A stretch of 64,000 nucleotides of DNA. Source: Brachypodium distachyon. Its lineage: Eukaryota; Streptophyta; Magnoliopsida; Poales; Poaceae. Under the pieces are notes generated by a model, which was not told the DNA's origin, ran no database searches, and saw only the letters and a program-made list of their open reading frames with translations. Below, piece after piece: positions 63,326 through 64,000 of this stretch. The translations under genes and the position numbers were made by a program. Position 1 is the first letter of the stretch, and the number at the start of each line of letters is the position of its first letter. Where the stretch lies: positions 26,328,508-26,392,507 of the forward strand of contig NC_016133.3 in NCBI RefSeq assembly GCF_000005505.3. Direction: 5' to 3'.

Positions 63326-64000
63326 ATGGCTGCCAACGGAGAGTTTCGCCAGGCTGGACAGGGCGACTTTCTTTTTGAGGCACAGCTGCGTGATGTGACC
63401 ACGCACCTGCGCATGCCGTCGCCAGAGTTCCGTGCTTACCGTTACGTGGACCGCCCAGGACACGTCGACATCGGTGCCAAGATCCGTGGACGTCAGGTTT
63501 ACCCCGTCACCAGGGACGTCACCTTCACCGTGGAAGCGGATACCTGGGAGGCTGGCCTGATAAAGGCTATGCAGGAGGCTCTTGCCCGCATCTGCGGCGA
63601 GTACGCCTCTGAGCTCGTCTTCACTGCCTACGAGGACTTTGGCAAGAAGACCCGATACGGGAATCTGTTTCCCCGTACCGGCGACCTCACCCCCAGCGCT
63701 CAACAGTGCGATGACCTCGAGCGTTACCTCGACAGCGTCCAGCGTCAGCATGAGGTCACTAGGATCATCTCGGATGCACACCTCCACGCCCGAGATGAGC
63801 TGAACCGGGAGTTAGCCCTGGCTGATGTTAAGATCGCCGTCCTCAAGCGGGAGAATGATCTGCTGAAGTCCAAGGACATGGAGACACAGCAGAAGGTTCA
63901 GGAACTGGAAGCCCTGAACAAAGACACCAATGATGAGCTGCAGCAGCTTCAGGAGACAGCTGTCATACAGCAAGAGGAGCTAGGGGAAGCAGCAGATGAA
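63326..64000 (+). CDS. ORF in the gag position of the right-edge LTR element (partial)
   Basis: An uninterrupted frame of 225 codons opens MAANGEFRQAGQGDFLF at 63326, 156 bases after the primer-binding site, and runs off the window. The N-terminal half reads DVTTHLRMPSPEFRAYRYV, IGAKIRGRQVYPVTRDVTF and EAGLIKAMQEALARICGEY. The second half (from about residue 140) is a coiled coil rich in Glu, Leu and Lys (DELNRELALADVKIAVLKRE, QQKVQELEALNKD). I see no canonical retrotransposon gag core, zinc knuckle or enzyme motif in the visible part. Similar ORFs occur in large grass LTR elements, as far as I recall. A gag-like role is inferred only from position. Confidence 0.6.
   Translation, partial: MAANGEFRQAGQGDFLFEAQLRDVTTHLRMPSPEFRAYRYVDRPGHVDIGAKIRGRQVYPVTRDVTFTVEADTWEAGLIKAMQEALARICGEYASELVFTAYEDFGKKTRYGNLFPRTGDLTPSAQQCDDLERYLDSVQRQHEVTRIISDAHLHARDELNRELALADVKIAVLKRENDLLKSKDMETQQKVQELEALNKDTNDELQQLQETAVIQQEELGEAADE

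Overview
The window looks like intergenic, retrotransposon-packed chromosomal DNA of a grass (Poaceae). The evidence is nested Ty3/Gypsy elements of the Tat/RIRE2/Grande type with an antisense ORF behind pol, a Stowaway-type MITE, a Helitron with a Rep ORF, and one spliced host gene whose protein matches the plant RLCK-VII (PBL/APK1) kinases. I cannot name the species from sequence alone.

Layout. (1) 1-12700: Gypsy element 1 on the minus strand, from its 331-bp LTR (12370-12700) through gag, protease, RT and RNase H to an integrase linker at the left edge. It is interrupted by a hAT-type non-autonomous element (181-921, 8-bp target duplication) and by a solo LTR (2522-9006, TSD CTTTG). That solo LTR is itself interrupted by a second solo LTR of the same family (3040-6301, TSD CTATT). 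(2) 12701-21026: Gypsy element 2 on the plus strand, with RNase H and integrase, a long antisense ORF, and a 3' LTR at 20316. Element 1 appears to be inserted in it. (3) 21050-31564: Gypsy element 3 on the plus strand, with an LTR of about 1 kb, degraded gag-pol without protease, a repeat-rich spacer holding an array of imperfect hairpins, then an antisense coiled-coil ORF. (4) 31565-38965: repeat arrays and degraded gene pieces, including a DUF1639-like fragment, a possible RimM-like fragment and an 81-bp Stowaway MITE.

(5) 39032-43031: the only apparently intact host gene, a six-exon receptor-like cytoplasmic kinase on the minus strand with an N-terminal MGNC acylation motif. My exon reconstruction gives 429 codons with no frame break. 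A 488-bp Mutator-like MITE with a perfect 9-bp TSD lies about 0.6 kb upstream. (6) 44116-51560: sparse sequence, then a minus-strand Helitron with the HUH and YxxxY Rep motifs. Its ORF stops before the helicase Walker A motif and joins unrelated sequence. (7) 51900-58970: Gypsy element 4, pol on the minus strand with a spliced-looking antisense ORF on the plus strand. (8) 58970-64000: two adjacent LTRs of the element-3 family, then a 5'-truncated LTR related to the solo LTRs, a Met-tRNA primer-binding site, and an open ORF running off the window.

Nearly every transposon ORF carries stops, frameshifts or loss of catalytic residues, so most are decayed. The clearest shared theme is that three separate Gypsy elements have the same convergent design: sense pol followed by an oppositely transcribed ORF. 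Two of these ORFs have a visible TATA box.
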